Assembly (NCBI GenBank): GCA_029556615.1
Contig: JAKQDD010000079.1
Location: 62,001 to 126,000, forward strand
Reading direction: 5' to 3'
Length of the DNA stretch: 64,000 bases
Source of the DNA: Verrucomicrobiota bacterium
Lineage (GTDB): Bacteria; Verrucomicrobiota; Verrucomicrobiia; Limisphaerales; J093
Shown here: piece after piece, positions 32,627 to 41,427 of the stretch
Layout: every line of letters begins with the position of its first letter
How positions within the stretch are numbered: the first letter of the stretch is position 1
Notes under the pieces: model-generated
Told to the model about the DNA's origin: nothing
Seen by the model: only the letters and a program-made list of their open reading frames with translations
The model's database searches: none
Made by a program: the position numbers and the translations under genes

Positions 32627-33862
32627 ATGCCGTTCACACAATTGGGTCTTTCGAAACCGGTGCTGGAAGGAGTGCGCGCGATGGGCTACACGGAGCCGAC
32701 GCCCATTCAGTTGCGGGCCATTCCGCTCATTCTCGAGGGGCGCGACGTGATTGGGAGCGCTCAGACGGGGACGGGGAAGACCGCGGCGTTTGCGTTGCCG
32801 ATCCTGACGCGGTTGGGCGAGTGCCGACCGGTGCCGCGGGTTCTGGTGTTGGAGCCGACGCGGGAGTTGGCGGCACAAGTCGAGACGGCATTTCGGGATC
32901 TGGCGCGGTTCACGCGGGTGCGGGTGTCGGTGGTTTACGGCGGCGTGGGGTACGGAGGGCAGACCAGCGCTCTGCGGTCGGGCACGGACGTTCTGGTGGC
33001 GACGCCGGGGCGCCTGTTGGATCATCTGCAGCGCGGCAACTGCCGGCTCAACCAGATCGAGTACGTGGTCCTCGACGAGGCGGACCGGATGCTGGACATG
33101 GGTTTCCTGCCGGATGTGCGACGGATTGTTGAGAAGTGTCCGCGCCAGCGGCACACCTCGTTGTTTTCGGCCACGATTCCGCCCGAGATCGAGACACTGA
33201 TTCAGTGGGCGATGCGGGATCCGGTGACGATCGAGATTGGAATGCGGCGGTCGCCGGCGGAGACCGTGTCGCACGCTCTCTACCCGGTGGCGGCCAATCA
33301 GAAGACGGACTTGCTGCTCGAGCTTCTGCGGAGGTTGAACTACGATTCCGTGATTGTCTTCTGCCGCACGAAGCACGGGGCGGACCGGGTATCGCAGGTA
33401 TTGAAGCGATCGCAGCACGCGGTGGCCGTGCTGCATTCGAATCGGACGCAAACGGAGCGGGAGGAGGCGCTTCGGGGTTTTCGGGCGGGGCGTTACGAGG
33501 TGCTGGTGGCGACGGACATCGCGGCGCGCGGCCTTGACATTCAGGGGGTGAGTCATGTGATCAACTACGACGTGCCGCAGCACCCGGAGGACTACGTGCA
33601 CCGGATTGGGCGGACGGGGCGGGCGCAAGCGAGCGGCGACGCCCTGACGCTGACGGTTGCGGAGGACGCGACCCACGTGCATGCCATCGAACGCTTCATC
33701 GGCCGCCGGATCGACCGGATTCGGCTCGGAGGGTTCCCGTACCAGTACACGGCGTTGTTTGAGGAGACGCGGCCGGGGGGCACTCCGCAGCACCAGCGGC
33801 GCGCCCGGGGCGGACGCCTCAGCGGGGGCTACTTTTTTGGTCCTTCCCGGAGACGACGGTAG
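32627..33862 (+). CDS. DEAD-box RNA helicase, RhlE-like
   Basis: 411 residues with all core motifs: Q-motif GYTEPTPIQLRAIP, Walker A SAQTGTGKTAAF, PTRELAAQ, TPGRLLDHL, VLDEADRMLDMGF, the SAT motif, ATDIAARGLDIQGVSHVINYDVP and HRIGRTGRAQ. It unwinds short RNA duplexes with ATP, probably in ribosome assembly or cold adaptation. The short basic C-terminus (GGRLSGGYFFGPSRRRR) matches RhlE-type proteins better than DeaD. It has its own upstream gap of 217 bp. Confidence 0.95.
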   Translation: MPFTQLGLSKPVLEGVRAMGYTEPTPIQLRAIPLILEGRDVIGSAQTGTGKTAAFALPILTRLGECRPVPRVLVLEPTRELAAQVETAFRDLARFTRVRVSVVYGGVGYGGQTSALRSGTDVLVATPGRLLDHLQRGNCRLNQIEYVVLDEADRMLDMGFLPDVRRIVEKCPRQRHTSLFSATIPPEIETLIQWAMRDPVTIEIGMRRSPAETVSHALYPVAANQKTDLLLELLRRLNYDSVIVFCRTKHGADRVSQVLKRSQHAVAVLHSNRTQTEREEALRGFRAGRYEVLVATDIAARGLDIQGVSHVINYDVPQHPEDYVHRIGRTGRAQASGDALTLTVAEDATHVHAIERFIGRRIDRIRLGGFPYQYTALFEETRPGGTPQHQRRARGGRLSGGYFFGPSRRRR

Positions 33863-33909
33863 AGTTGCCTTTTCTTGTGAATACGGGCAGGTTTTTGCAA
33901 TCTAAACGA

Positions 33910-34626
33910 ATGACAGTGAAAACCATGATCATGAACCTCTGGACCGTGATGACACCGCACCGCAGTCTTGGACTCTCTCTGGGCTTTTTACTGGCCGCTG
34001 GCACGGCCTTGGGCGCTGACGGCGAGATGGCGCCATTGCCGCTGAAGCTGCCGATACCGGCGTTCATGGGGACGCCGACGGACATTCCGATGGATCCGAA
34101 CCTGGTGGAGAAGCCCTCGGACAAGCCGCGGCCACCGTTCATGGCTCCGAAGGGGGTCCAGAACGTGGCGGCCAAGAAGAAGGTGATCAGCAGCGACAAG
34201 TCGCCGATCACAGGCTCGCTGGAGCTGGTGACGGACGGCGACAAGGAGTCGAACGACAACAGCTTTGTCGAGTTGCACCGCAAGACGCAGTGGGTTCAGA
34301 TTGACCTCGAGAAGAAGCACAAGCTGTACGCCATTGTCCTCTGGCACGCGCACAACACGTTCCAGGTCTACCACGACGTGGTGGTGCAGGTGTCCGACGA
34401 TCCGGATTTCACGCAGGGCGTGAAGACGGTCTACAACAACGACCAGGACAACAGCTCGGGGCTCGGCATTGGGACGGACAAGGAGTATTTTGAGAACTAC
34501 GAGGGCCGGCTCATGGACGCCAAGGGGGTGGAGGGGCGGTACATTCGGTGCTACAGCAAAGGGAGCACGTACAGCGCTCTGAACCGGTATACCGAGATCG
34601 AAGCCTGGGGTATCCCGGCTGAATGA
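33910..34626 (+). CDS. Secreted discoidin-like (F5/8 C-type) protein
   Basis: About 238 residues from ATG 33910. The signal peptide RSLGLSLGFLLAAGTALGADG ends near Gly-Ala-Asp. The mature protein has a Pro-rich linker and then a galactose-binding-like beta sandwich: SSDKSPITGSLELVTDGDKE, TQWVQIDLEKKHKLYAIVLWHAHN, DVVVQVSDDPDFTQGVKTVYNN, and YIRCYSKGSTYSALNRYTEIEAWG. Such domains bind carbohydrates or surface polymers. Its TGA overlaps the next ATG as ATGA, so the two are coupled. Confidence 0.82.
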   Translation: MTVKTMIMNLWTVMTPHRSLGLSLGFLLAAGTALGADGEMAPLPLKLPIPAFMGTPTDIPMDPNLVEKPSDKPRPPFMAPKGVQNVAAKKKVISSDKSPITGSLELVTDGDKESNDNSFVELHRKTQWVQIDLEKKHKLYAIVLWHAHNTFQVYHDVVVQVSDDPDFTQGVKTVYNNDQDNSSGLGIGTDKEYFENYEGRLMDAKGVEGRYIRCYSKGSTYSALNRYTEIEAWGIPAE

Positions 34627-36218
34627 ACCGCTGGCTGACGCTGGCCCTGCTGGCGGCCGTGGTCGTGGGGGGAGCCCTGCGGATGGCCCAGCTGGATCAG
34701 CGGCCGCTGCACACGGACGAGTCCGTTCACGCCATCAAGTTCCTGGGGCTGTGGGAGCGCGGGGTCTATCGGTACGACCCTGACGAGTACCACGGCCCTT
34801 GGCTTTATTACGCCACTCTGCCTCTGGCCTGGCTGTCGGGCGCGCAAACGGCGTCCGAGCTTTCCGAGACCACCCTGCGGCTGGCGCCGGCGCTGACGGG
34901 TCTGGGGCTGATTCTGCTGGTGGTCCTGATGCGGCCGGGGTTGGGGTCGGTGGCCACGGGCTTTGGAGCGCTGTTCACTGCGGTCTCGCCGGCCTTTGTC
35001 TACTACAGCCGGTATTACATCCACGAAATCCCGCTGGTGTTCTTCAGCCTGTTGCTGACGGCTGCGATTTGGCGGTACTGGTGGCGTCCCGGGGTGGGGT
35101 GGGCTGTGCTGGCCGGCGCGGCCTTGGGCGGCTTGCATGCGACCAAGGAGACGTTTGTCTTCGTGGTGCTGGCGGTTGGCGCGGGTTTCGGAGCGGCAGC
35201 GCTGGCGGGCAGGGGCGGAGACCGATCGGGGGAGGGTGCGGCGGCGTTGTCCGGGGCGGGATCGGTTGGCGCGCGGTTCGTGGGTGTACGAACGTGGCAC
35301 GTGGTGGTGGGTCTGCTGGTCGCAGCCGGGGTGTCGGTCGTCTTGTTCTCCTCCTTTTTCACGAATGCGGCGGGCCCGGTGGATTCCGTGCGGACGTACC
35401 TGCCGTGGTTCGAGCGAGCTGGGGGCAAGTCGCCGCACGTGCATCCGTGGTGGTTTTACTTTCAGCGGTTGCTTTGGTTTCACCCGGCCAGGGGCGTGGC
35501 GGGGACGGAGGCGGCAATCGTCGTGTTGGGGTTGGTCGGGATGATTCGCGCATGGCGCGGGGGTGGCTGCCGGAGGGTCGAGGTCGAGAGGTTTCTGTCG
35601 GTGTACACGGTGGTATTGGCCGGCATTTATGCGGTGCTGCCGTACAAGACCCCGTGGTGTCTGCTCGGGTTCCATCACGGGTTCATTCTGTTGGCGGGGG
35701 TTGGAGTGGCGGCGCTGTGGGACTGGGTGCAGCATCGGCCGCTGCGCTGGGGGCTTGGGATTGTTCTGACGGTTGCGGTGGGGCATTTGGGTTGGCAGGC
35801 ATGGCACGGAGCCGGCCCGTATGGTGCGGACCGGCGGAACCCCTATGTCTACGCCCACACCTCGAAGGACCTTCTTCGGTTGGTGCGGCAGGTGCAGGAG
35901 ATCCTGGGGGCACAATCCCCGCCGCCAACCCCGTTCGCCAAGGTGGTGGGGGCGGGCGGCGACTACTGGCCGTTGCCGTGGTATTTTCGAGGCTTGCCGG
36001 GGGTTGGCTGGTATGGCGAATTGCCGGCCGACCCGTATGCGCCGATCATGGTGGTCGACGCCTCGATCGAAGCGGAGCTGGACGAGAAATCGGAGAAGCG
36101 TTGGCTGATGGTGGGGCTGTTCGAGCAGCGGCCGCGTCGGTTCTTCGAGCTTTACGTGGCCTTTGACGTTTGGAAGCGGTACATCGAGACGCGGCCTCCG
36201 CCGGTCGATGAGGACTGA
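34623..36218 (+). CDS. TIGR03663-family multi-spanning membrane protein (GT39-like)
   Basis: 531 residues. Near the N-terminus QLDQRPLHTDESVHAIKFLGLWERG carries the acidic motif of GT-C O-mannosyltransferase-like proteins. About ten membrane segments follow (SLLLTAAIWRYWW, VLAVGAGFGAAALAG, WHVVVGLLVAAGVSVVLFSSFF). The DESVHAIKF loop and YYSRYYIHEIPLVFF identify the TIGR03663/Agl23-like family. It may move sugars from a lipid carrier to surface glycans. It forms a two-gene unit with the discoidin-like protein. It is the last intact core gene before the scar region. Confidence 0.82.
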   Translation: MNRWLTLALLAAVVVGGALRMAQLDQRPLHTDESVHAIKFLGLWERGVYRYDPDEYHGPWLYYATLPLAWLSGAQTASELSETTLRLAPALTGLGLILLVVLMRPGLGSVATGFGALFTAVSPAFVYYSRYYIHEIPLVFFSLLLTAAIWRYWWRPGVGWAVLAGAALGGLHATKETFVFVVLAVGAGFGAAALAGRGGDRSGEGAAALSGAGSVGARFVGVRTWHVVVGLLVAAGVSVVLFSSFFTNAAGPVDSVRTYLPWFERAGGKSPHVHPWWFYFQRLLWFHPARGVAGTEAAIVVLGLVGMIRAWRGGGCRRVEVERFLSVYTVVLAGIYAVLPYKTPWCLLGFHHGFILLAGVGVAALWDWVQHRPLRWGLGIVLTVAVGHLGWQAWHGAGPYGADRRNPYVYAHTSKDLLRLVRQVQEILGAQSPPPTPFAKVVGAGGDYWPLPWYFRGLPGVGWYGELPADPYAPIMVVDASIEAELDEKSEKRWLMVGLFEQRPRRFFELYVAFDVWKRYIETRPPPVDED

Positions 36219-36269
36219 GGTCGGGGATCCGCCAAAGCTCGTTCAGACGCGGCGGCGGAGGAATGCGAA

Positions 36270-36825
36270 ATACCGTTCCGGAACTCATCTGCCACCACCC
36301 AATTGGCTTCCGCCCACACCGCCACCATCGGTTGGTAGCCTCGCCCCCCTCGCAGGGCGCCCGCGCCGCCTCCTTGTGACTCTCGATGATCGTCGCATGC
36401 TGATCGATGGTCGCGATCCGCTATGCCTGCCCCGCCTGCGCGTAGCGCTTGGCGACCCGTCGCACCACGCCGGCCTGGACATTCTGCAGCCCCTGCACCG
36501 CTCCGCTGCTGGGCAAGATGAAGCTCTTCTGCTGTTCCCGCGGGGGTCGCCGCGCTTCCAGTGCCTCATCGTGAAAGCGCTCCAGAAACCCGCGCACCGC
36601 CGTCGCCTTGGGCGGCCGATACCCTGACCCCCGGTCCACAAGTGACCCAAATCCGCGCGTAAGCGTCCCTTGCGGCTCAACCTCCTGGGCTGGACCGGAC
36701 GCCTTGAGCCGCACGGTCCGGGGTTTTCGCGGATTGGGAAGCCCGCCCCCAGGGCGGGCCTCCCCGGAGCCGACACCGCACCCGCCGATCAAGGCCAAAA
36801 CCCACCGGGAGCCGATGGCGCACAT
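36270..36825 (-). pseudogene. IS1380-family transposase remnant (N-terminal half)
   Basis: Minus-strand translation gives FLERFHDEALEARRPP, then SFILPSSGAVQGLQNVQAGVV, then RIATIDQHATIIESHK, and in a shifted frame YQPMVAVWAEANWVV plus ADEFRNG. This matches the order of IS1380 transposases (FHD, ATxDxDATxIESHK, GYQPxxxxWAE, VADEFRDG). A TAG interrupts the frame just before RIATIDQ (near 36421) and a one-base shift lies near 36330. Similarity ends after FRNG, so the C-terminal half is gone. No terminal inverted repeats were found. It is a dead element. Confidence 0.8.
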
Positions 36826-36854
36826 TCGAGCCCCAGGCGTTAGGCGAGGATCCG

Positions 36855-36908
36855 GGAGTGATTCCCGGACTTGACCCGCTCACGGATCTGTGGCCATTCT
36901 CTCCGGTG
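36855..36908 (-). pseudogene. Remnant of the 5' end of an earlier tyrosine integrase
   Basis: The minus-strand reading HRREWPQIRERVKSGNH matches HRREWPRIRERVKSGNR, encoded upstream of the intact integrase at the right end (62569-62617). 43 or more of 49 bases are the same. The spacing to the tRNA-derived att sequence is also almost the same (92 versus 93 bp). This is the decayed integrase end of a former element that used the same tRNA site. Confidence 0.8.
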
Positions 36909-37000
36909 AAGTTTCAGAGGGTATCTGTCTTGATGGGGTGGTAGGGTGGTGCTTCGAGCGGTTGTGCAAGCGGATACTTGCTTTGTAAGTTGTTAGCAGG

Positions 37001-37049
37001 CAATTGGTTGGAGAGGTGGCCGAGTGGCTGAAGGCGGCGGTTTGCTAAA
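37001..37049 (+). repeat. attL: 49-bp copy of the tRNA-Ser 5' half
   Basis: Identical over 49 bp to 62711-62759: ten bases of upstream flank plus the first 40 nucleotides of the tRNA-Ser gene, up to the anticodon loop. After TTTGCTAAA the sequences diverge (A here, C in the tRNA). With the intact tRNA at the other end it marks the direct repeat made by integration. It cannot make a tRNA because the 3' half is missing. Confidence 0.9.
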
Positions 37050-37468
37050 AGGGGTAAGGCAAAAGTGTTCATGGAATACCAATATTCACAATGCTTCCAT
37101 TGCATTCCAGACACTTGTGATGGCGGTTGTGATGTGGTAAGATGTGGTAAGAGATTCGCCTCTGAAACCCATTTTAGAAAACCCGCCCGGCGCACACATT
37201 CCTGCATTTCGTCGGGTGGGTGGGAGGTCAGCATCCCCCGGAAGACGACCCACAACCGATCCTGGACGCATTACGGGGTGTTCTGGAGTCGCCTCCCGTC
37301 ACCAAAACCAAGGGCTGACTCCGGAGTTTCGCCCCCCGTCGCCCACCCCCCCAAAAAAACGGGAGTCCCCGGCGGCTCGCAATCCATCCCCGGGGACCTG
37401 AATTTGTTTTTGCCTCTCCTCAGCGACAGTCGGATTCGTTCTGGGTCGGTGACGGCGGTGGTTCCCCG
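37050..37468. other. Left end of the island, no gene recognised
   Basis: 419 bp without a convincing gene. It contains GATGTGGTAA twice in tandem at 37131-37150, related to GATGTGGTAATA-GTGTGGTAATA near the right end (62642-62666); these may be integrase arm-binding sites. Small hairpins GAATA-CCAA-TATTC and AATGC-TTCCATT-GCATT lie at about 37076-37106, next to attL. The plus-strand frame at 37065-37502 has no recognisable content. Confidence 0.6.
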
Positions 37469-38437
37469 TCACTCCCTCACGAGTCGAGGCAGCTTCCGGT
37501 AAAGCCCCTCCGTGAATCCGTCCCGATCCTGCCCGTGATGGCAGCGCCGGTGACAATTCGGGCACAGGGCGGCAGCGTTGGAAACTCGGTCTGAACCGCC
37601 GTCGGCGAGTTGGTGGACGTGGTGGACCTCCAGAAACGGCTCGCCGTCGTCCCCGGCGAAGGGAGCAGGAGCGCCACAGACTTCGCATCGCCCGTTGGCA
37701 TTCTGGAGCACCCAAGCCTTGACCGCCGGATCCCGCAGAAAGGACTTCCCGCTGGTTGGAGCCGATGCCGGTGCCGCCTGTCCCGGTGGGACGGAGTGGA
37801 TTTTCTTTTTCCGCAGTCGGGAGACCCGCCTCTCCAGTTCCACCAGGTCAGCGGTCGGCTCGAAATCGGTGTCGGTGGTTGGCGCATCCTTTTTCACGGT
37901 GCCGGTAGAATTCTCCAGCAGCTCCTCGGTGACGGTCAGGAACTTGTCGGGTATTCCCATCGGATCGGTTACCTGGAGAATCTGATCCAAGAGCGATGCG
38001 GAGTCGGGCGTGAGCTCCTGCAATCCTCGTGTCGCCTGACCGTAGAGGCGGTCGCCCTCCACGAAGTACAATCCCCTGGTCTTTCCGCCTGGCGAAATGA
38101 AGCGGAGGCGCTTGGACAGGGCTGGAGACAGGCGTCGATGCAGGTTGAGCGGCGTACCCGCCTTCTTGCGGTCGATGATCCACTCCTTGGCTGGGTAGAG
38201 ATCATCGGTACCACAAAACCTCACGGCCTCTCGCCGGGACACGATCTCGCCGACCGTCATGCGCCCCCCGAGGTAGAGCAGACCGTCGGCGAGCGTGATT
38301 ACGTAAACCACATCGCCAATGGACACTCCCCTCCTCCTGAATTGGTTGCTGCCAGAACTATCGACAGGATCGCCTTCCGGGTTGATGTCCCCTCGCCAAA
38401 AACGGTTCTGCCAATGGAATGTCCAGTAACGTTTCAT
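37469..38437 (-). CDS. HNH endonuclease with N-terminal PUA/EVE-like domain
   Basis: 322 residues from the ATG at 38437. N-terminal part MKRYWTFHWQNRFWRGDI with VYVITLADGLLYLGGRMTVGEIVS looks like an EVE/PUA-type modified-base reader (inference). The C-terminal HNH nuclease is clear: GRCEVCGAPAPF, LEVHHVHQLADGGSDRVSNAAALCPNCHRRCHHG, with the catalytic HH and two CxxC zinc ligands. Reader plus HNH is the build of type IV (McrA-like) enzymes that cut modified DNA. It is convergent with the left island end and divergent from hsdM, so it fits a cargo defence gene. Confidence 0.85.
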   Translation of the reverse strand: MKRYWTFHWQNRFWRGDINPEGDPVDSSGSNQFRRRGVSIGDVVYVITLADGLLYLGGRMTVGEIVSRREAVRFCGTDDLYPAKEWIIDRKKAGTPLNLHRRLSPALSKRLRFISPGGKTRGLYFVEGDRLYGQATRGLQELTPDSASLLDQILQVTDPMGIPDKFLTVTEELLENSTGTVKKDAPTTDTDFEPTADLVELERRVSRLRKKKIHSVPPGQAAPASAPTSGKSFLRDPAVKAWVLQNANGRCEVCGAPAPFAGDDGEPFLEVHHVHQLADGGSDRVSNAAALCPNCHRRCHHGQDRDGFTEGLYRKLPRLVRE

Positions 38438-38671
38438 CGTTGTTGATCCTCCCCCGCACGCCGAACGGATTCGATGGGTGCCTCGCCCCAATGCCGGTCA
38501 TGGAGCGATCAACGACGCCACTTCCTTCTCGCCGGAGGGCAGAGCCAGAATCCACGGGGCTTCAGTTTCATCAAGTGAAAATCACCGCTTCCTGTTCCAC
38601 TCCTGGCGTTGGGGCCGGCCGCCGAAACCCTTTGTCCCCACTCCCCATTTCCAGTACGATCGGGGACGGCC

Positions 38672-40711
38672 ATGAACAACTTTGGGGAGAAGGTCAACTT
38701 TCTGTGGTCGATTGCGGAGCTCCTCCGTGACCGGTTCAAACGGGGCAAGTACCAGGACGTCATCCTTCCTTTCACCGTGCTCCGGCGCATTGATTGTGTG
38801 CTGGCCCCGACCAAAGAAAAAGTCTTGGAGACCCACGCCAAACTGAAGGGCAAGCTGGAGAACCTCGATCCCCAACTCCGAAAAGCCTCCGGGTTCGCCT
38901 TCTACAACACGTCGAAGTACGACTTCGAGAAACTCCTCGATGATCCGCCCAACCTCGCCACGAACCTCCGTGCCTACCTCAACGGGTTCTCCGAGAACAT
39001 GCGGGAGGTTCTGGAACGGTTCGACTTCGCCAACACCATCGCCAAGCTCGATGAATACGGGCTCCTGTTCCTGGTGATGGAACGATTCGCCAGCAATGTC
39101 GTTGATCTCCATCCGGACAAGGTCTCGAACCACGAGATGGGGTACATTTTCGAGGAGCTGGTGCGCCGGTTCAATGAAGCCCTCGACGAAAACCCCGGCG
39201 AACACTTCACTCCCCGTGAAGTCGTCCGTCTGATGGCGATGCTGTTGGTCTCCGTGGACCGGGAGGTGATCAAAAAGAAATCCATTGTCCGCACCGTGTG
39301 TGATCCGTGCTGCGGCACCGGCGGGATGCTCACCACGGCGAAGGAACAAATCCTGGAAATCAACCCCAACGCCGAGGTGTACCTGTTCGGGCACGAGTCG
39401 CAACCGGAGACCTTCGCCGTCTGCAAAGCGGATCTGTACATGAAGTCGGTCGATGGTCGGGACGCCGACAACATCCGGTTCGGCAGCACCCTGTCCAGTT
39501 GGCAGTTGGGCACCCGCCGCTACGATTACCAGTGCGCCAATCCGCCCTACGGCAAGGAATGGAAACTCGACCAAACTGCGGTCGAAGCCGAGGCGGAACG
39601 GGGGGATGCGGGTCGGTTCGGGGCGGGACTCCCCAGGATCAGCGACGGGCAACTGCTCTTTCTGCAGCACATGCTCTCCCGGATGAAAGACGCCGAGGAC
39701 GGCGGCGGGCGGGTCGCCATCGTCATGAACGGTTCCCCCCTGTTCACCGGGGACGCCGGGAGCGGCGAGAGCGAGATCCGGCGGTGGATCATCGAGAACG
39801 ACTGGCTCGAAGTGATCATCGCCCTCCCAGAGCAGCTTTTTTACAACACCGGCATCAGCACCTACGTTTGGGTGTTGAGCAACCGGAAGGAACCCCGCCG
39901 CAAGGGGAAGGTCCAACTGATCGACGCCTCCGGCCTCTGGACGCCAATGCGGAAGAGCCTCGGGAACAAGCGCCGGGAGATTGGGGCCGACCAAATCCTG
40001 CAGGTGCTTGGGCTTTACAGCGCCTTCGAGGCTGGGGAGCACTGCCGGATCTTCGATTCGACCGAGTTCGGCTACCGCAAAATCACCGTGGAACGTCCGC
40101 TGCGGTTGAACATCCACGTCACACCTGAACGGTTGGCCCGACTTGAACAGGAATCGGCTTTCCAGAACCTCGCCCTCAGCAAAAAGAAGGACCCCAAAGC
40201 CAAAGCCGCCGAGGATTCCGAGGGCCGGAAGCTGCAAGCCGCCATCCTCAAGGCGCTGGGGACGTTGCCGAGCACACTGTTCAGAGACAGGGCGAAGTTC
40301 ATCCCCCTCCTCGATGAAGCCCTGAAACGGGCTGGTCTCCGGATCGGCGCACCGGTGCGAAAATCTATTTTCAGTGCCCTATCCGAGCGTGACGAAACCG
40401 CCGAGATTTGCCGGGACGAGGAGGGTCAACCCGAACCCGATGCGGAACTGCGGGACACCGAGAACGTTCCCCTGGGCGAGGACATCGAGGATTATTTCAA
40501 GAGGGAAGTGAAGCCGCATGTGCCGGATGCATGGATTTCCACGGGCGTCCGTGACCACAAGGACGGCGAGATCGGCAAGGTGGGCTACGAAATCAATTTC
40601 AACCGGTACTTCTACAAATACCAACCGCCCCGCCCGCTGGCCGAAATCGAGGCGGACATCCGGACTCTCGAAGGCGAGATCATGGAGATGCTCAAGGACA
40701 TCACGGCGTGA
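38672..40711 (+). CDS. hsdM: Type I restriction enzyme modification subunit
   Basis: 679 residues from ATG 38672. N-terminal HsdM bundle (NFLWSIAELLRDRFKRGKYQDVILPFTVLRRID), catalytic N6-adenine methyltransferase with motif I VCDPCCGTGGML near residue 210 and motif IV YQCANPPYG near residue 290. The long C-terminal part (after residue 500) includes a charged helix region ending LAEIEADIRTLEGEIMEML, probably contacting HsdS. It methylates adenine at the recognition site. The next gene overlaps it as GTGA. First gene of the RM operon; the 234-bp gap upstream probably holds the promoter. Confidence 0.95.
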   Translation: MNNFGEKVNFLWSIAELLRDRFKRGKYQDVILPFTVLRRIDCVLAPTKEKVLETHAKLKGKLENLDPQLRKASGFAFYNTSKYDFEKLLDDPPNLATNLRAYLNGFSENMREVLERFDFANTIAKLDEYGLLFLVMERFASNVVDLHPDKVSNHEMGYIFEELVRRFNEALDENPGEHFTPREVVRLMAMLLVSVDREVIKKKSIVRTVCDPCCGTGGMLTTAKEQILEINPNAEVYLFGHESQPETFAVCKADLYMKSVDGRDADNIRFGSTLSSWQLGTRRYDYQCANPPYGKEWKLDQTAVEAEAERGDAGRFGAGLPRISDGQLLFLQHMLSRMKDAEDGGGRVAIVMNGSPLFTGDAGSGESEIRRWIIENDWLEVIIALPEQLFYNTGISTYVWVLSNRKEPRRKGKVQLIDASGLWTPMRKSLGNKRREIGADQILQVLGLYSAFEAGEHCRIFDSTEFGYRKITVERPLRLNIHVTPERLARLEQESAFQNLALSKKKDPKAKAAEDSEGRKLQAAILKALGTLPSTLFRDRAKFIPLLDEALKRAGLRIGAPVRKSIFSALSERDETAEICRDEEGQPEPDAELRDTENVPLGEDIEDYFKREVKPHVPDAWISTGVRDHKDGEIGKVGYEINFNRYFYKYQPPRPLAEIEADIRTLEGEIMEMLKDITA

Positions 40712-41421
40712 TTTGCACCGGCACAATGGCGGGGTTCCTGTGCAGGCTGGGTACATTCCAAGCCCAGCGACGGGCTGAACAACGGCGTGGTCTCGACCGC
40801 CAGCTGCGGCATATTCGCTCGCAACTTCCCCTCTTTCGTCAGCAGCGCAGGGCATACGAAGCCAGAGTGGCCCCGAGGTTCAACGTCTTTCGTGTACTGC
40901 GGTTGGAAAGGAAGGAAGTGCTGGTTCACACCCCCATGCTGGCCGAGTTGCTCGATCCACAGGGAGCACATGGTCAGGGCTTTCTTTTCTTGGGCTCGTT
41001 CTTGGAAATGCTCCGAAGTCTTGCGCCGAAACCTCTGCCATCCACGCACGAAGGGCATCAGTGGTTCGTGGAGACGGAGAAGCCCACGGGCAGCCATGGG
41101 AATCTCGATGTGCTCATTACCAGCCCCACCCTCGGTTGCCTGCTGGCCATTGAGAACAAGGTCGGCGCTGGCGAACAACGTGAACAACTGTACCGCTACT
41201 GGTGCTGGTTGCGGAAGCAGAGGCGGCGGCTCCCCCATCAGATTCTGATCTTCCTCACGCCTGAAGGAAGAGAGGCCGAAACCGCCCGCAGTGCAAAATA
41301 CACACGGCTTTCTTACCACACGGACATTTGCCCCTGGCTCCAGGCCGTGCTCCCAAGAGTGAAGTCCCCTGCCGTCAGCGAAACCGTTGGGCAATATGTG
41401 AGGATCTGCGAAGATTCCTGA
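40708..41421 (+). CDS. PD-(D/E)XK nuclease domain protein, N-terminal part of a split gene
   Basis: 237 residues from GTG 40708, overlapping the hsdM stop. Active-site region: MLAELLDPQGAHGQGFLFLGSFLE, then GNLDVLI and LLAIENKVGAGEQREQLYRY (D...E-x-K with the following QL-Y), the layout of PDDEXK_4-type nucleases in defence loci. It stops at TGA 41419-41421, where family members usually continue. The next ORF (41428) is in the same frame with only two codons (CCT CGT) between, so the two look like one gene of about 442 codons broken by a single in-frame TGA. Confidence 0.75.
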   Translation: MICTGTMAGFLCRLGTFQAQRRAEQRRGLDRQLRHIRSQLPLFRQQRRAYEARVAPRFNVFRVLRLERKEVLVHTPMLAELLDPQGAHGQGFLFLGSFLEMLRSLAPKPLPSTHEGHQWFVETEKPTGSHGNLDVLITSPTLGCLLAIENKVGAGEQREQLYRYWCWLRKQRRRLPHQILIFLTPEGREAETARSAKYTRLSYHTDICPWLQAVLPRVKSPAVSETVGQYVRICEDS

Positions 41422-41427
41422 CCTCGT

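Noticed and set aside
36421..36825. A small intact gene at this position on the minus strand
   Set aside because: It is one open piece of a broken IS1380 transposase, with its continuation in the next frame.
37010..37052. A tRNA-Ser-like sequence
   Set aside because: Only the 5' half is present; after the anticodon loop the sequence diverges and no variable arm, T-arm or acceptor 3' strand follows. It is an att remnant, not a gene.
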